Below are positions 24,227 through 36,762 of a DNA stretch of 64,000 bases, one piece after another. A program made the position numbers and the translations under genes. This DNA comes from Gaeumannomyces sp. JS-464. Taxonomy: Eukaryota; Ascomycota; Sordariomycetes; Magnaporthales; Magnaporthaceae. The notes beneath the pieces were generated by a model that saw only the letters and a list, made by a program, of their open reading frames with translations, was not told the DNA's origin and ran no database searches. Location of the stretch: NCBI GenBank assembly GCA_002197995.1, contig NGZR01000002.1:4030001-4094000 (forward strand), written 5' to 3'. Position 1 is the stretch's first letter, and each line of letters begins with the position of its first letter.

Positions 24227-24436
24227 CTAGCGTCTACTGCGTCTGCTGCTGCTGCCGCCCCCATAGCTGCCGTAATAGCTACTGCCATAGTGGCTCTGCT
24301 GGGCTCTTGGGCAGTCTGGGTAGCGACAGTAGTCGTCGATGGTCTGCTGCACCCATTGGTTTTCCGAAGACTCGCGCTCCAGCTCGCGCACGCACCCGCA
24401 AAGGGTGTAAGTGATGATGTATCGTATTCTCGGCAT
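24227..24436 (-). CDS. Possible small Cys-containing protein, 69 residues
   Basis: The frame from ATG at 24436 reads MPRIRYIITYTLCGCVRELE, then a polar helix-like stretch, DDYCRYPDCPRAQQ, and a tail SSYYGSYGGGSSSRRSRR. The spaced cysteines (CGC and CxxxxxC) and the ordered mix of residues look more protein-like than other frames nearby. A TATATATA-type element and a CTACTCAG acceptor-like site lie 170-230 bases upstream, so a longer, spliced form is possible; the frame is open to about 24613 but without an ATG. Tyr/Gly/Ser-rich and Arg-rich ends occur in RNA-associated peptides, but no function is claimed. It is the only candidate gene in a 15-kb tract. Confidence 0.4.
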   Translation of the reverse strand: MPRIRYIITYTLCGCVRELERESSENQWVQQTIDDYCRYPDCPRAQQSHYGSSYYGSYGGGSSSRRSRR

Positions 24437-27400
24437 TTTGGATGAGTCAAGAGGGCGGACGGTGTAGTTGGTAGTGTTTGTGTTCTCCAGCGTCTGGGCT
24501 TCCGGACTGTCGACTGATTTTGGAGTTTGGTGAAACTGCTGGCTGTGGAGGTACCGATCTCTTGTGTCCGAGGTGGCTGTGAGAGCGGTAGGCTGGTGAT
24601 GCTGAGTAGACAAAAAAAATGATCATGATGGAAGCGAGGAGGGCAGATGATATATATACATATAATGGGCAACACAAATGTATTCGGGGATGTGTGTCTG
24701 GACTGTTTGCCTTGGGAGAAGAAACCGCAGCCAGCCGTCCAAGGGAACGTCTTCCCCATCGGTGAGCAATCCCGGCGACTGCCGACGTGCAGTTGGTTCC
24801 CAATGGATAACAGACACGGGATAATGGAGACTGGGGCATATACAGCCGGCTCCTCTCGAGAGGCTCGTGGCTGGGTTTGCAGTTGGTTGGAAAGGAGGGG
24901 AGGGAGGGGGCGTGTCTGGCTGCAAGGGGCCGGTGTTGCCTTAAGGGAGGGCGTCTTGTTAGCAGCCACGCATAGCCCTATGACTACCTAGTAATGCGGC
25001 TAACATCCAAAGCGGGCGTGTGGAGAAGGCATTCCGCTTTTATGGGTTGCAGCAGCCCTCCCCGGATCTACAAGAAAATTAGAGAGGGTGAGAGACATGC
25101 AGCAAGGCTGTTTGGGTGGTGTCATTCAGACTAAGGTGGTGGGTATATCCAGGGGTAGAACAAGATGGGAGAATACCCATACCCTGTCTTGGGGCCTGGG
25201 GTAGGTCTAGCTTTAGGTCGGGATGGGTGACTGAAGGGTGGGAGTGAGGCCGATAATTCCGGCCAGACGGGGCCCAGTCTGCCTCGCACTGCACCGGCAG
25301 GAGAGGAGCAGTCGCATAAGTGCACGCATGCTTCGCAAGACAGGTTATGTCGGAATATTCCGCACAAAATCAACCTAGATGAGAAGCCCGATGCCTAAGC
25401 GTGTGGGTTTTAGACCAATGGTGCAGAGTCCTTGGCTAGTTTGGGGAGATCTCTCTTAGTCTGATCTCCTCCTAACGGCCGCAATGGACCAGGATGAATC
25501 CGTGCAACATGCTTGGTAGTCCCGAGCAGGAAGGAGAGAGGCAGGAGAGAGGCAGGAGGGGCAGATGGGGGTATGGTGGGTTGGCGAGGCACCAAGCGGG
25601 GTGGACAGGAGAGATACGACAATGGCAGCTGTTGAGCCTGGCTGGTCCCATGCTCCCCTTGCGTAGGTGGGTAGGGCTAGGCTGGCTGTTGGCAACAGAT
25701 TACAAGGCGCGGGAGCGTGGGTAGCGCGATCGCGTCGGATGCAATCCACAAGCGTTGGAGGGAGGGGTGGATGGGCGGATGGGGTGAGGTGACAGGAGGA
25801 CTACCGGGTCCGTTGGTGTACCTATCAAAGAAGGGGGTGCAGAAAAATTCGGCACAGAAAGGCCATGTGAAATAAAGGGGGAAGGATGACGAACCAGGAG
25901 TTAGAGTCGGCGATGACGGCGGACTGTTTGTGGTGGTGAGCGTGGTCCTCGGGCTGCCATTCCAGCCTAGCCCAGGTTGGTAGGTCCATGTAGCCTAGAT
26001 CCATGCCGTTCCTGCTCTCGACGACCTGATCACCGCCAGTTCTCTTGGCTGGAGGCAATCAGAAAATATCCACAGGCTTGAAATGAAAATTGCCCATGGG
26101 AGCGGCCAAATGGGGACATTTGGCAAGGTTCGACCTTCTTTTCGGCTGGGTATTGTTGCGTGGGACTTTCTCTGGCTTTGGGTCCCCAAAAACCCACTTG
26201 GCGCAGCGAGGCCGTGATCCGATTTGCGAGCAAGCCCAGTGCCCCTGGCATCCGTGTGGGAGCCTCCATGCAATCTTCGCCTTTGGACGACAGTTGCATC
26301 TTGTCCGTACCAAGGTCTGCCGTCGCACAGATACGTCAAGCATCTGAATATGCCTCTATTTTCCCCGCAGCTGTCTTGTCGCCAGGGAACACACAGCTCG
26401 CAGGGCGCGAGCTTGTGTGACGGCACGGGACCAAGCTTCGTTCGGGCTGGCCGACAATGAGCATCCTTCTCCTGAGGTGCCGGTGCCGCAGCAGGCGCAA
26501 CTCCCTGGCCAGTCCCGTAAGTGCCTCCCTTTCTCGCTCGGGTGTAACCTGACCGAGAAGTTCGCATGCCCATCCGGCCTCAAGGCCAGCAAAGAAGAAG
26601 AGAGGGAGAGAAAAAGAGGGCGATGGAGTGTCGAGGGCTTGGGTTCGGTGGGGCGGCTCTGGGCCAGGAAGCCGGCATGTCGACAGCCTCCAGGGGGGCC
26701 CCTGGGTGTGTGCCAAGGGTATTGTTCCACGCACGCCCCTGCTACTCCCCGATGCCTACTGGCCCGTGCGACATGGAGGTTTCGTTTGCACGGTGGGGGC
26801 CCTCGGGGTAGGGGTTTGTATGTTGTCGGTCCTGGGCCGACTTACTAAGGGACGGTATGCAGGTAGGAGGAGGTAGTATAAACAGCTACCTGCTAGCACG
26901 GACCAAGCAGGTAGGTACCTAGGTAGGCATGTAGGGATGCATCGACAACGGTCGCATGTATGGACCTTTTTAGGACGAAGTAGCGGCGGGACCGACGTTC
27001 CATCATATTATCGTGCTCTACTGCCGGACCCCAACTAATTTGGCCCGACTCGAGCCGTTGCTGCCACCGGCGGACGAGACGGGCGTGCCCTCTGGGTGCC
27101 TAGGCAGGTACCGAGGCAGATATGGCGGGAGATGTTGGGTAGGTGGGGGTGTGAAAAGGGAGCTAGGTCAAATGGCTCTCGTCGTTGCTTAGCTTGGCCC
27201 AGGCAGATCTCTCCCAAGAAGGTCTCCCAGAAGGTGGCACTATGGTTCTGGACAGTGCTGCCCCTATGCGGCAACGCGAACCCCTCGCATCAAACAGACC
27301 AACAGGGCCCAGGTCGGGCGTGCCGACTGCTGGGATGGGTGGATGGCAATTAGAGTGATGACCCGGGCACGTCAGACAGAGCCCCAGGCCGGGGGGTTGG

Positions 27401-28355
27401 TCCTAACGAGGTAGTGAGGCAATTCACGATGTACCAAGAGGGAATGCGCAAGGCGATGTTGTTTCCTGAATGGACCTGTGCTCCCCAACGTGGCCAGGTG
27501 GGGTGATAAACGGGCCTCCGCCCAACACGGCGAGCAAGAGCCCGAGGCAAGCTTCCAAACGGCATTCCACAGGTTGCCGTCGCAGCACGAGCAACACGCT
27601 GTCTGTCTTCGGGGGCCACAAGTCTGCGGTCGTATAACGTCGAATGCTGGCCTGGGATAGGTGCGCATTTTCCGTTTCGTCGCAGCCAGCAGCCCACTCT
27701 GACTGGGTCCAGCCACCAATCTCGGCCCCGCTCGGAGCCCAGCCAATCGCCGCCTGACTCCAAGCGCTCAAGCGCGATTCAAGATTGACGGCTGTCATGA
27801 TCTTGGGCCAGTCTTTTCTGGGCTTCATCTCAACCAACATCCGCGCGGCAGTCGAGCTCTCCCCGGTCTCCTCCTCAACTTTTTCTCTTTCTTCTCTCTC
27901 CCCTCTGCTCAGCCTCCCCATGTGTTCCATGCCCGGTGTCAGCCAGTCTTCCCGGGTGATCACCAGAGCACCAGGGCCTGGAGGCTGCGCCACAGCGCCC
28001 GCCAGAAAGGTTGGGACAGACTCCTTTCCTGCTCTTTAATCTCGAGGCCGCGTTTCGGTTCTCCGTGGCGCGTGCCAGGTCTCCGGTAATGTCGGCCGCT
28101 CAGCCTAGGGAGGCGCCCTGATCGCTCATTCGCGTGATTGCTCCCGCTCGCGCCGCCGCCGGCCTTGCCGTTGTCTCGGCCTGGCAGGTCTGGCTCTCGC
28201 AGGTGGTCGTATCGCGGCAGCTGGAAAAGGGGCGTCTGTTGGTTCCTGTGGCGGCCGTGCTTGGCCCGGCCATGCTGCGAGCCACTTCTCGATCCATCCC
28301 TGCACCGCGCCATGGCCGGCAAAGCCAGAGTGGATGGACGTTGCCACAGCCCTTC

Positions 28356-28378
28356 TGCGGCCGCTTTGCGCGGCCGCA
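28356..28378. repeat. GC-rich inverted repeat with two NotI-type cores
   Basis: TGCGGCCGC, a TTTGC loop, then GCGGCCGCA. The stem is a perfect 9 bp. It could be chance in GC-rich DNA or a site for a dimeric CGG-binding Zn2Cys6 regulator. Confidence 0.6.
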
Positions 28379-31300
28379 CCCACCCAACCATCCATCACCA
28401 AATCGCTCCTGCCTGGCTGGCTCCGTCAGAGGCCCAAGATCGGATGCGCTCAAGCGGCGGCCTCGCCCACCCGCAAAGCCCGTCGACGCGATTGACCTCA
28501 CCGCCCCCATTTCTGTGGGCTCACGGTCTCCGACTCCGGCCACCAAATGTTCTACGCGTGATAGCCGCGGCGCGCTTGTGGGCAGTCTTCGACCGAGCCG
28601 GTAACCAGCGCCTGCGCCTCGGCCACCCGCCTTTCCAGCCACCCCCGCTGTGTCAGTCACATCTGCCTACCAAGGTAACCGGCAGTCTCTAGGCATCGGC
28701 GACCTGCTGCTTGTCCTGCGATACAGCGTGCGTCTCTCCAATCACACCGTTACTGTTGCCGTTCCTGTTGCCGTTACATGCAGACATGCAGAACGGTTTG
28801 TCTAAAAACACGCCGGCATCCAAGCTTGCCCCTGCAGGTCGGCCTCAATGTCGCACTTTTGGCTGCAGTCACAGGCTGTGGTATCTGCGCAGCCTCGGTC
28901 GTCCCAGACTATCGGGTTCGATACGGCAACCCACGGGACAGCAGCCCACCTATCATTAGCGGCCGATGCTCTTCGTCCGTCCCCGCCGGTCGCCGGGTGA
29001 CACAACGCCAATGCACCTTGAGGACCTCCGTGCTTCGGGTTAAGGGGTATTCATCGCCGCCAACGTACTCGCTAGTCGTGCCGCGCAGCACTAAATCCCC
29101 TCACGGCACCTTTGCCCCTGAAGTCGCCGCGACCAGGACTCATGGCCCACGACATCCAACCATCCAACCAGGTTAGGGACGTCTCGTCCTTCTCGCGGCC
29201 AAATCTCGGGATGCGCCCACATCCACGCTTGTCGCTGTCTTGGACCGTTGGTGTCATAGACTCCGGGGTAGCTAGTGTCGCCGTAAGGCTGGATCGGCGC
29301 GCATCAACGTATCCACCATGCCAGGCAGCGAGGCTAGGGTGAATGCAACGCTGCCGTCGTTGTCATGTCGCTTCTTTTTCCAATCATTCGTCACGCCGGG
29401 GCAACAAGTTATGCGCGGTTGGGCCTTGCGCGGTCAACGAACCAATCCGCAGCTGCGCGCTTCCCTTTTCGTGGTCGGCAATCGCGCTTATTACGCGGTG
29501 GACTAATTCCTGTCAAACCAGGCGACGTCCAATAGCCTTTGCAAGACAAGGTCGAAAGACACGGAAAACCGGCTTGTTCTAGAAGATCACGCCCCGCCTC
29601 TCCACCCACCCAACAGATAGGCCCCCTCCCACCATCTCAGCCCTATACTTGACCACCGATGCCTGCTGGTATCTTGGTGGTCTTCCGTGAATGACCATTG
29701 GCCCTATCAGGACATCGAGACCGGGATTAGGACCGGGCCGCCTCGACACATGGGGCGGCCAGCATCATCTCATCGCTTCGAAAGCGACGTTCACCCAGCC
29801 CTCCCGACATCAATATTATCGTAGATGGCTTGACTCACCTTTGCTCTCCCTGTACCAACGGATGTCGCCCGTGGGACCATTGTGATGAGACGGAGTGTGC
29901 ATAGCGACTATCTCGTGCATCTTGCAGCGGGCCGCCTCGTGTCGGACGGTCCCCTGACTTCTCGCCAGGCTTACGTTCCCGCACGGCACACTACATAGCA
30001 GGGATTGCCGGGCCGTTGGGCGCTTCTATGTCCCAGTATCAGGCGTGGCAGACTTGAACGCTCGCTTGTCGCAGACGCGCCAGTACAGTGCGGTTGCCAT
30101 GTTCGTTCTCCCTGAGAGTGACATGTTTGGGTATGACTTCCCACCTGGTTACCGCCAAGGGCCCGATCGTCCCAAACCCGCCAGAGGCAGGCGAAGGAAG
30201 CCCAAGCCAACCGATGAGATGCTTGCCTGCGGGGGTCGAGAGACAGGATGCGCTCAGCGGGAGGCACGCCCCGAGCCTCAGATCGATCACGTACCAGATT
30301 AGCAATGATTGTGAAGGTATTGGTGACATACCACCTGAAGAGAAATTGCGGGTGTTCTCGCGTCCAACTTGGTACAAAATATATGAGGCTGTGCTCAGCC
30401 ACCCTCAGTATTGGCAAAAGCTTCTTGGCGGCTTTCCCGAGCAGGCACCAACCAACAGTCGAGCCGCCCCACCCTGACTAAAGCTCGATACGTTACCATA
30501 CAGTCGGATACCTGGTTGCTGTTGCACATCACATGTCGAGTGGACAGGCGCGTGTCTGATAAGCCACGGAATGGTCACTCTCTTTCCCTTCTTGCTTGTC
30601 TTGGTCAAGTTGGAGGTACCTGCTCAAAATAGAAAGCCGACTGGTACGTGCCTTTGCTATCGTCGTTGCCTTGCAGGCTGACTGGACATCCCCGCTTCAA
30701 CGGTGACAGCAGCACGCTCTGTGGGTAGTAGATCGCTTGAACTGCCAGCCTCCAATTTACATGTACAGACGGCCGAGGTACCTGGGCCGGTGGGTTGGTT
30801 CTTTAGGTACGCAGGCCGGTGACACAGATGCTATGAAGCCATGCAACCATCCGCCTCTGGTCAACCAGCAACAAGATCTTAGTTTCATAGCGTTAAAACT
30901 GATGCCATTGGCAAGGCGCAAGAGTGCGTCGGATCACCCTTCACTTTTCTTCCATGGTCTGCCTGGATACCTGAGGCAGATCTTACATACCTAGTAGATA
31001 CCATGCATGACTGGTGGTTTACTGGCCCGAGTAGTCCCGCCCTAGCTGACGCTGGCAGATGGCGGCGGGGAGCTATCAAAATCCTTTCCGCGTCCGGGGT
31101 GAAGAGACAGTCTGGTGCCCTCCCTGCCTGGTTCGCGCCAGAGGACCCACAGACAAGCGGTTCAGCGGGATGTAATTGAGACATTGATCGGCTCGGCTCT
31201 TGTGCTCGCGGAGCTGCCCGCGTTTAGGTGCGGTTGCAGATCAGAACGGGCTGGGTAGCTTGTAACAAAGGGAAACAGCCTTCTTGCGTTACAGCGTTTG

Positions 31301-32036
31301 GAGCAAGGTTGCTGTTCAACCCATTACCAGGTAGGGGGCAAAAGCCAGCAGTAAAACTTAAACAACCTAAACAAAAGAAACAAATCGAAAGCGTTGCAAC
31401 TCTGGAAAGAGGTAAGCTCCCGCGGGCCTGTGGGACTACAATAATTAGTGCGTGGTCTGCTGACTGCCCGCACAAGCCAGAGCCCCCGCGTGAGCGCTGC
31501 TAGGGTCCTCCTTCCCCCGAATGCGACGCGATCTTGCTGGAAGGATCTCGGAGATGCAGCGGGCCAGCATGGAACATCGAAAGCACGTGTCGAAGAGCAT
31601 GCATGGAAAGCCCACGATGAGCGAAATAACGGCGAATAATAACACCAATGGCCTTGCCTTGCCTTGCCCTGCTTCCGTTCCCCTTTCTCCTTGTCCCGCA
31701 TTGTCTCCCACGGGGACGCTTGGCTCGTCCAATGTTCGCTGTCGACAGGCCCCAAAATGCGGATTGATGCCAAGCAACACCTGAGGTACGTGGGAAAATG
31801 CCTCGGCGGTAAGGCGAAGCCCGCCATACACCCATATACGCCAAAGCGCGTCTCCAGACGCTGTGGTTGCAGTAGTGCAGACAAGGCTTGTCGCCGTGGC
31901 GTGGGGATCGGCATTCACAGCCAGTCTTGGCTGTGTTTCTTATCTTGGGTCGCCCCGAAACCAATTGCCCATGCCCGGGTTTTCCATGACGACGCGCGCT
32001 GCCAAATGCGCCCAATCCGATGGGCAAAACGCAACA

Positions 32037-32069
32037 ATCCCATCCCATCCCATCCCATCCCATTCCATC
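32037..32069 (+). repeat. CATCC pentanucleotide repeat
   Basis: About six near-exact CATCC units, the last ones with a substitution (CATTCCATCG). Non-coding. Confidence 0.75.
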
Positions 32070-33062
32070 GGCTTGCCCCTTTGAGTATCACGTCTGGTTT
32101 CTTTTCTTCTCTCTTCTTTTTATCACCGCCCGGCCCGTCCTGGCCGCCCTCATCCTGCTGCCCGCCGCACACCCACCCACTTACTGCCCCCCTATTTCGT
32201 GTGTGGATTATCAATGCTGCCGGCCGAGGCCAATGAGGTGCCCCACGTTGTCGGTCTGTCCTCTCTGATTGTTCGTCGCACCGGAAAGCGTGGCTGTGAG
32301 CCACCTCTGCGGTAGCACGACTCGGAGCCCAATCGTGACGAGGGACCTGACTGTAAGTAGTCGGCGATGAGGGGCAGGCGCACATAGCACGCTCATCACA
32401 CCATTTTTTTTTCTTTTTCTTGCCGCTTCTCGTACCACAACGCAACACCAATGACCATTCCCTTTTCGAACCTTCAATGGTAGCTGAAGTCTAAGAGAGT
32501 TGAGTGGTGGCCTGTCTCTCTACCTTGCCACAGAGCCAGAAACAGGCCTGACCCAGGGTCATGGCAGGGGTCTGCCCCAAATCATGGGGTCGCCTCGGCG
32601 TTTGCCCCCCTCACCCTCTCGGTTTCCAAGGCATGTCGCGCTCTTTGCGCTTCGACAGAGAGGAGGAGAAGCTCTCGTTTTGCCCCTCTGCCATGTGATG
32701 TGTCGCAAATTAGGCCAGGATGCAGGGCCTGTCCATGCACGCCAGCTACCTTCCTACTGGCCTACCAACCTGGCTGCACCTACCCACCTGGGAAATAGCT
32801 TCGTTCCAATAAGCATCCGTTCTCCCGGATGGTCCGCAAGGGGGGAGCCGGCTCCATACGGCCAGCAGCGAGGGACGACGGCTAGGGAACATGTACGGAG
32901 AGTAAGCGATGGCTGGCTTACAGGGTCCCTGCCTATGCAGTCGCGCCTGTTATCTGTCCGCAACTAGCCTGCGTCTCAATGCGGCCCATGTACACCGCGT
33001 ATGTGCGTTGCCGCTCGTAGTCTGGTAGTGGCGCTCTTTTGCTTCCATGTCCATATATGGTC

Positions 33063-33070
33063 TATATAAG
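33063..33070 (+). promoter_or_regulatory. Canonical TATA box for the gene at 33297
   Basis: TATATAAG lies 227-234 bases upstream of the ATG, with the likely transcription start about 30 bases downstream of it in a CT-rich stretch. Clear TATA boxes are rare in this window and usually mark strongly regulated fungal genes. Confidence 0.6.
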
Positions 33071-33296
33071 TTCGCCTGCTCCCCTCGTCTACACTCCTAC
33101 TGAACAACTCCTCTGCAGATCCTCGTCCTTCCCCAAGCAACTTTGTCTTAATTCTTCTTCTCTCTGGCACCGCTGTCTCTGTACTGTTAGAAGCGCCTCC
33201 AAACTTCTCGCCTAGTCCCACGGACTTACACGGCAACAACGACCTTACACCCACAGCCCACAACACATCACAAAAAAAAAAAACAATATAAAAAAA

Positions 33297-33716
33297 ATGT
33301 CGTCCCAGGCATCGTCCGCGGTCCCTGAGCGGAGGCTCTCGGGCTTCCTCCAGCTCGCCCCGACTCAGTCGCACTCGAGCCCCTCGTCGCCGACCCCCGA
33401 GAGCGGGCCCTCGGGCTTCCTCCAGCTCGTCCCGACCCAGTCGAACCCGTACTCTCCCTCGTCGGTCCCGGAGCGCAGGCTCTCAAGCTTCCTCTCGCTC
33501 GCCCCCACCCAGTCGGCCTCGTACCCCCAGGTCCAGAGGTCCCTCCAGCAGGCCAAGGCGGCCCCGACGGCGCTCGACGCCGAGCTGCACAGGCAGCGCC
33601 GGAGCTCGAGCCTGAGCAGCGCCGGGTCCAACAGCGGCATCCGCTTCCTCAAGCTGGGCCCTGTCCACTGGGGCGAGCACCAGGAGGACCACCAGGGAGA
33701 CTTCGCCGTCGAGTGA
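33297..33716 (+). CDS. Small FL-x-L-x-P repeat protein, conserved-type, unknown function
   Basis: A single exon of 139 residues. The ATG is preceded by an A-rich leader, which is a favourable context. Three internal repeats are visible: ERRLSGFLQLAPTQS, GPSGFLQLVPTQS and ERRLSSFLSLAPTQS, separated by Ser/Pro linkers. A more divergent fourth, SGIRFLKLGPVHWGEH, lies near the C-terminus, and the end is acidic (GDFAVE). The repeats look like short linear motifs on an otherwise disordered chain, perhaps docking sites for one partner, with phosphorylatable Ser between them. I recall small fungal proteins with the same FLKLGPVH-type ending but no assigned function. Codon choice is strongly GC-ending, which suggests high expression. 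The TATA box and about 15 kb of upstream gene-poor DNA suggest strict regulation. Confidence 0.75.
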   Translation: MSSQASSAVPERRLSGFLQLAPTQSHSSPSSPTPESGPSGFLQLVPTQSNPYSPSSVPERRLSSFLSLAPTQSASYPQVQRSLQQAKAAPTALDAELHRQRRSSSLSSAGSNSGIRFLKLGPVHWGEHQEDHQGDFAVE

Positions 33717-36700
33717 GCCCGGCGCCTCACGAGAACAAACCTTCCTTTCTTCTTGTCGTTTTTCTCTAGTTGGTTTTATGATGGGGCAAGGAAAAAAAAT
33801 GAAGCACAGAATGTGAGCGAATAGCACGACAGCGGGCCACTTGTTTTGCACTTTGGAAGTATTTATTTATTATTCTCAGCGCTTGCCTTGGAAGGATGAC
33901 GGAGTCTCTGCAAGGGTGTCTTGGTTTCTTTCTTTCTTTCTTTCTTTCTTTCTTTATTTCTCTTACTTCGAGAATGACGACCTCCCCAAGTCGAGTCCAT
34001 GATGAAACTGGACCAATATTGGTTTTTGGAACACCAGCGCAGCAAACGAATACATGTTGACTGCCGCCCAGCGTGTCTCTCTGGCTCCCCGTTCTCTGCA
34101 CTGTCCTCTCCCCCACGCTGCAATGTGGACTGGGGCGACACTCGATCCACCCCACTTGTTGCAACCTGTGAGGATAGGCGTGTTGTACTGCACACCGCCA
34201 TGCGAAACAGACAAAAAGAAAAAGAAAGAAAAAAAACGAGACAGTTGCGTGGGATTGATAAGCTAGCGGTGATGGCCGACGGTGGTGGCCTGGCAGTCGA
34301 TCGACCGCGCAGCGCCCAAGAGATGTACCAAGACATGTGTGGGCGGACGCGCCCGAGCTATTCCACCTGGGGCTGCCGATCCCATCGATTTCTTGGCAGT
34401 ATGTGTGTGCTTTGACCTGGAGCCGTCGCAGGCGGACCAAAGTACCTAGAGAGGTCTCTTGAACCTTTTGTGACTAAACGTCTTGACGACGCATGGTGTG
34501 GGGGCGTTGGGGAAAGGTGGGCGACCATTTGGCTTGGTAGGATCGAGAGGAGAAGCTCATGTGGTAGGAGGAGAGAGGAGAAAAAGCAAAGACAAAAAAA
34601 AGGGAGGGGAGGAGAACATGGAGGTCGCCGTAAGCTAACGACGCTTGCCTCTTCGTGATGTCACCCACATCGCAACACCCCATCGACATCCTTGATGCCC
34701 ATCCACGCCATCGTGTGCCCTGTGCTGCATTTCTGACGCTCCGTGGCATGCAAATGTGATGCACGTCGATGGGAAGGATGCCCAATGAGGTGATTGTCTC
34801 GTGTGTGCGCAGAAGGCGAGACCGTGTTAGCCGAGGGAAGCCGTCGCCGGGGGCCCAGCGAAAAGCACACCACCGCGCGTGCCCATTCGGCCGGCTGAAC
34901 GGATTGAGAAAACTGAAAAAGAAAGAAAAAAAGGAGAGAGGGGAAAAATCCCGACCGAGATAAGAGTACCAACAAACATACAAAGGTGGGAAAACAAGAG
35001 ACCGGCATCCAACCCAAAAGCGCGCTCCCGGCTGGACTCTCCAAATGCGGCCAGCGTCTCGTCCGCTTGCCTTGGTAATGGATGTCAGCCAGCAACGCAC
35101 GCTAGGAAGCAAGAGAGGTCGTCCTGAGACGCGATAGTTCATTGGCGGCTCTCGAGCAATAATATGCAGGAAGGAGGAGGATCTGCACGGCACTGAGGCG
35201 TGCGCCTGCCAAGAGGGATTTTTGCCTGGGAGCCAAGCCTGAGAAGCTGGAGAGCGGCTTGGATGGAAGAGTCCAGGTGCCAGGGCGACCAAATCCCGAA
35301 GGGGATAAAGAAAGGAGGGGCCGTGTGCTGTGATGAAGCCATCCGTGGCTGCAGACGGCTCGTCCGATTCGGGGATGTACCTGCCTGGGTGCGTTTCTTC
35401 TGTCGTTGCGCTTTCCGTTCGTGTCAGCCCTCCTCGTCCAGGATCCGGGGGAGCGGAAGCAGGCAAACGGCACAAACAAAACCGTTGCGTTTTCTTTCCC
35501 TGGTACCTACCACCTAGGTAGGTCGGCAAGCCACACCTGCCGACCTCTCGTCGCGTCGTCCACCCTCCCCGGCCTGGCCGCCCGGAGATTTGTGTGCCGC
35601 GGCGCGACGGCACGGCACACGCGTGGGCGGCGCCGGACGGCGGGTCCTGTCCATGTCGTCATAGATGAAGGAGCGAGTAGGCCATCGGTCCAGGTCAAGT
35701 TTCAACCCTTGCTCCTTCATTTCGTTTTTGGCCCCATTGAATGTTGATGCCGCGTAGGTTTTGTGCTGGCGAGGGGTGAGGCTGGATGATATGGAGGCAA
35801 CATCAGGATACCACCCAGGTACCAGCCGTGTACGCCTAAAGTAGCTCGACCCCAAGTCGGGGAGCTCTAATTATCCCTCTATTTCTTGGCATCACGGGTC
35901 GGTGCCGCCGCCCCGGAACTTCAACCTGAGACCGACCTGCATTCCATTTCGATCAACGGATCTCGCCGGCGCAAACGCAGGTTGGCGGCTTAAGCTTATC
36001 ATCAAATTACACCCCGGGAAACATCCCTGAAGTGACTGGGCGGGGCTTCCGACGACCTGTTTCGTTCACGCCTGGGCGCCTAAGGACACCCCTCAACACC
36101 CTCAACAACTTCTGCTGCCATTCACGCAGGACGCCAGGCCGAAGACGACAGCACCAACAGGTCGGTGATGGGGGCTTATCACTGATGAATGGGATCGCGA
36201 TCCACTGCAAGGTTTGGATCGAGGACGATCGAGGACTCCGAGCCGTGGATACGTCGTGGCGCGACAGCATCGCCTCCAAAGAAACCAGCCGGGGCTCGGG
36301 TTTCGCGCCATAATGACACAGGGTCCTTACCCTTAGCGACAGTTTGATCCTCTTCCATACCCGAGAACGAAGGGGTTCAGGTGGATCAGGTAGGCGATCT
36401 CTGTGGGTGAGGTATCCCAAAATATGTTGAGGGAGAAAGGTGTCCTGCCGAGCGAGGCGGGAGGCTTTCATGGTTGATCAGGCGCACAGTAATGGGTCTG
36501 TATCTTGCAAGTGCAGTTGCATTATAGGCATCAGGACAAAGATGCCGTTGTGTCTTCGAATTGGACAAACCAGGCCATTGGGAGTACCTTGGTATGATAC
36601 AAAACGATATAGCAATATAATACACATCCCACCCAACACCTGTAATACAGTTTAACTGGTCAGAACAGCGAAAAGAAACGCCGCCCAAACGTGAATTTCA

Positions 36701-36762
36701 ATCGGGAATATCGGCAGCTTACTGATATGCCTCGTGAAAATGCCGCCTAACACCTGGGTCTC
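33717..36762. other. Intergenic region
   Basis: No convincing gene. It contains a CTTT repeat (33925-33960). A long domain-free open frame on the minus strand (34474-35613) was rejected. A TACCTAGGTAGG element lies near 35512. Confidence 0.5.
33925..33960 (+). repeat. CTTT tetranucleotide repeat
   Basis: About eight TTTC units with one late substitution. It lies downstream of the FL-x-L-x-P gene and is non-coding. Confidence 0.85.

Larger units (their letters stand above)
24437..33062. other. Gene-poor tract, right part
   Basis: No gene with domains or convincing splice structure was recognised in about 8.6 kb. Open frames of 60-250 codons occur on both strands but overlap each other and have biased, domain-free compositions. 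It includes a TAGGTACCTAGGTAGG element (26912-26927), a hairpin (28356-28378) and CATCC repeats (32037-32069). It could hold non-coding RNA or distal regulation for the gene at 33297. Confidence 0.5.

Noticed and set aside
24223..24969. Minus-strand open frame of 248 codons overlapping the 69-residue candidate
   Set aside because: Its Ser/Thr/Pro-rich composition and Ala-rich end mirror the other frame; the shorter overlapping frame looks more protein-like.
17806..33062. Transposon or CRISPR-like array
   Set aside because: No reverse transcriptase, transposase, long terminal repeats or regularly spaced identical repeats were found.
34474..35613. Minus-strand open frame of 379 codons
   Set aside because: No domain, signal or repeat; a low-order mix of Arg/Ser/Pro/Trp with T-rich DNA encoding Phe/Ser runs. 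Such long chance frames occur in GC-rich fungal DNA.
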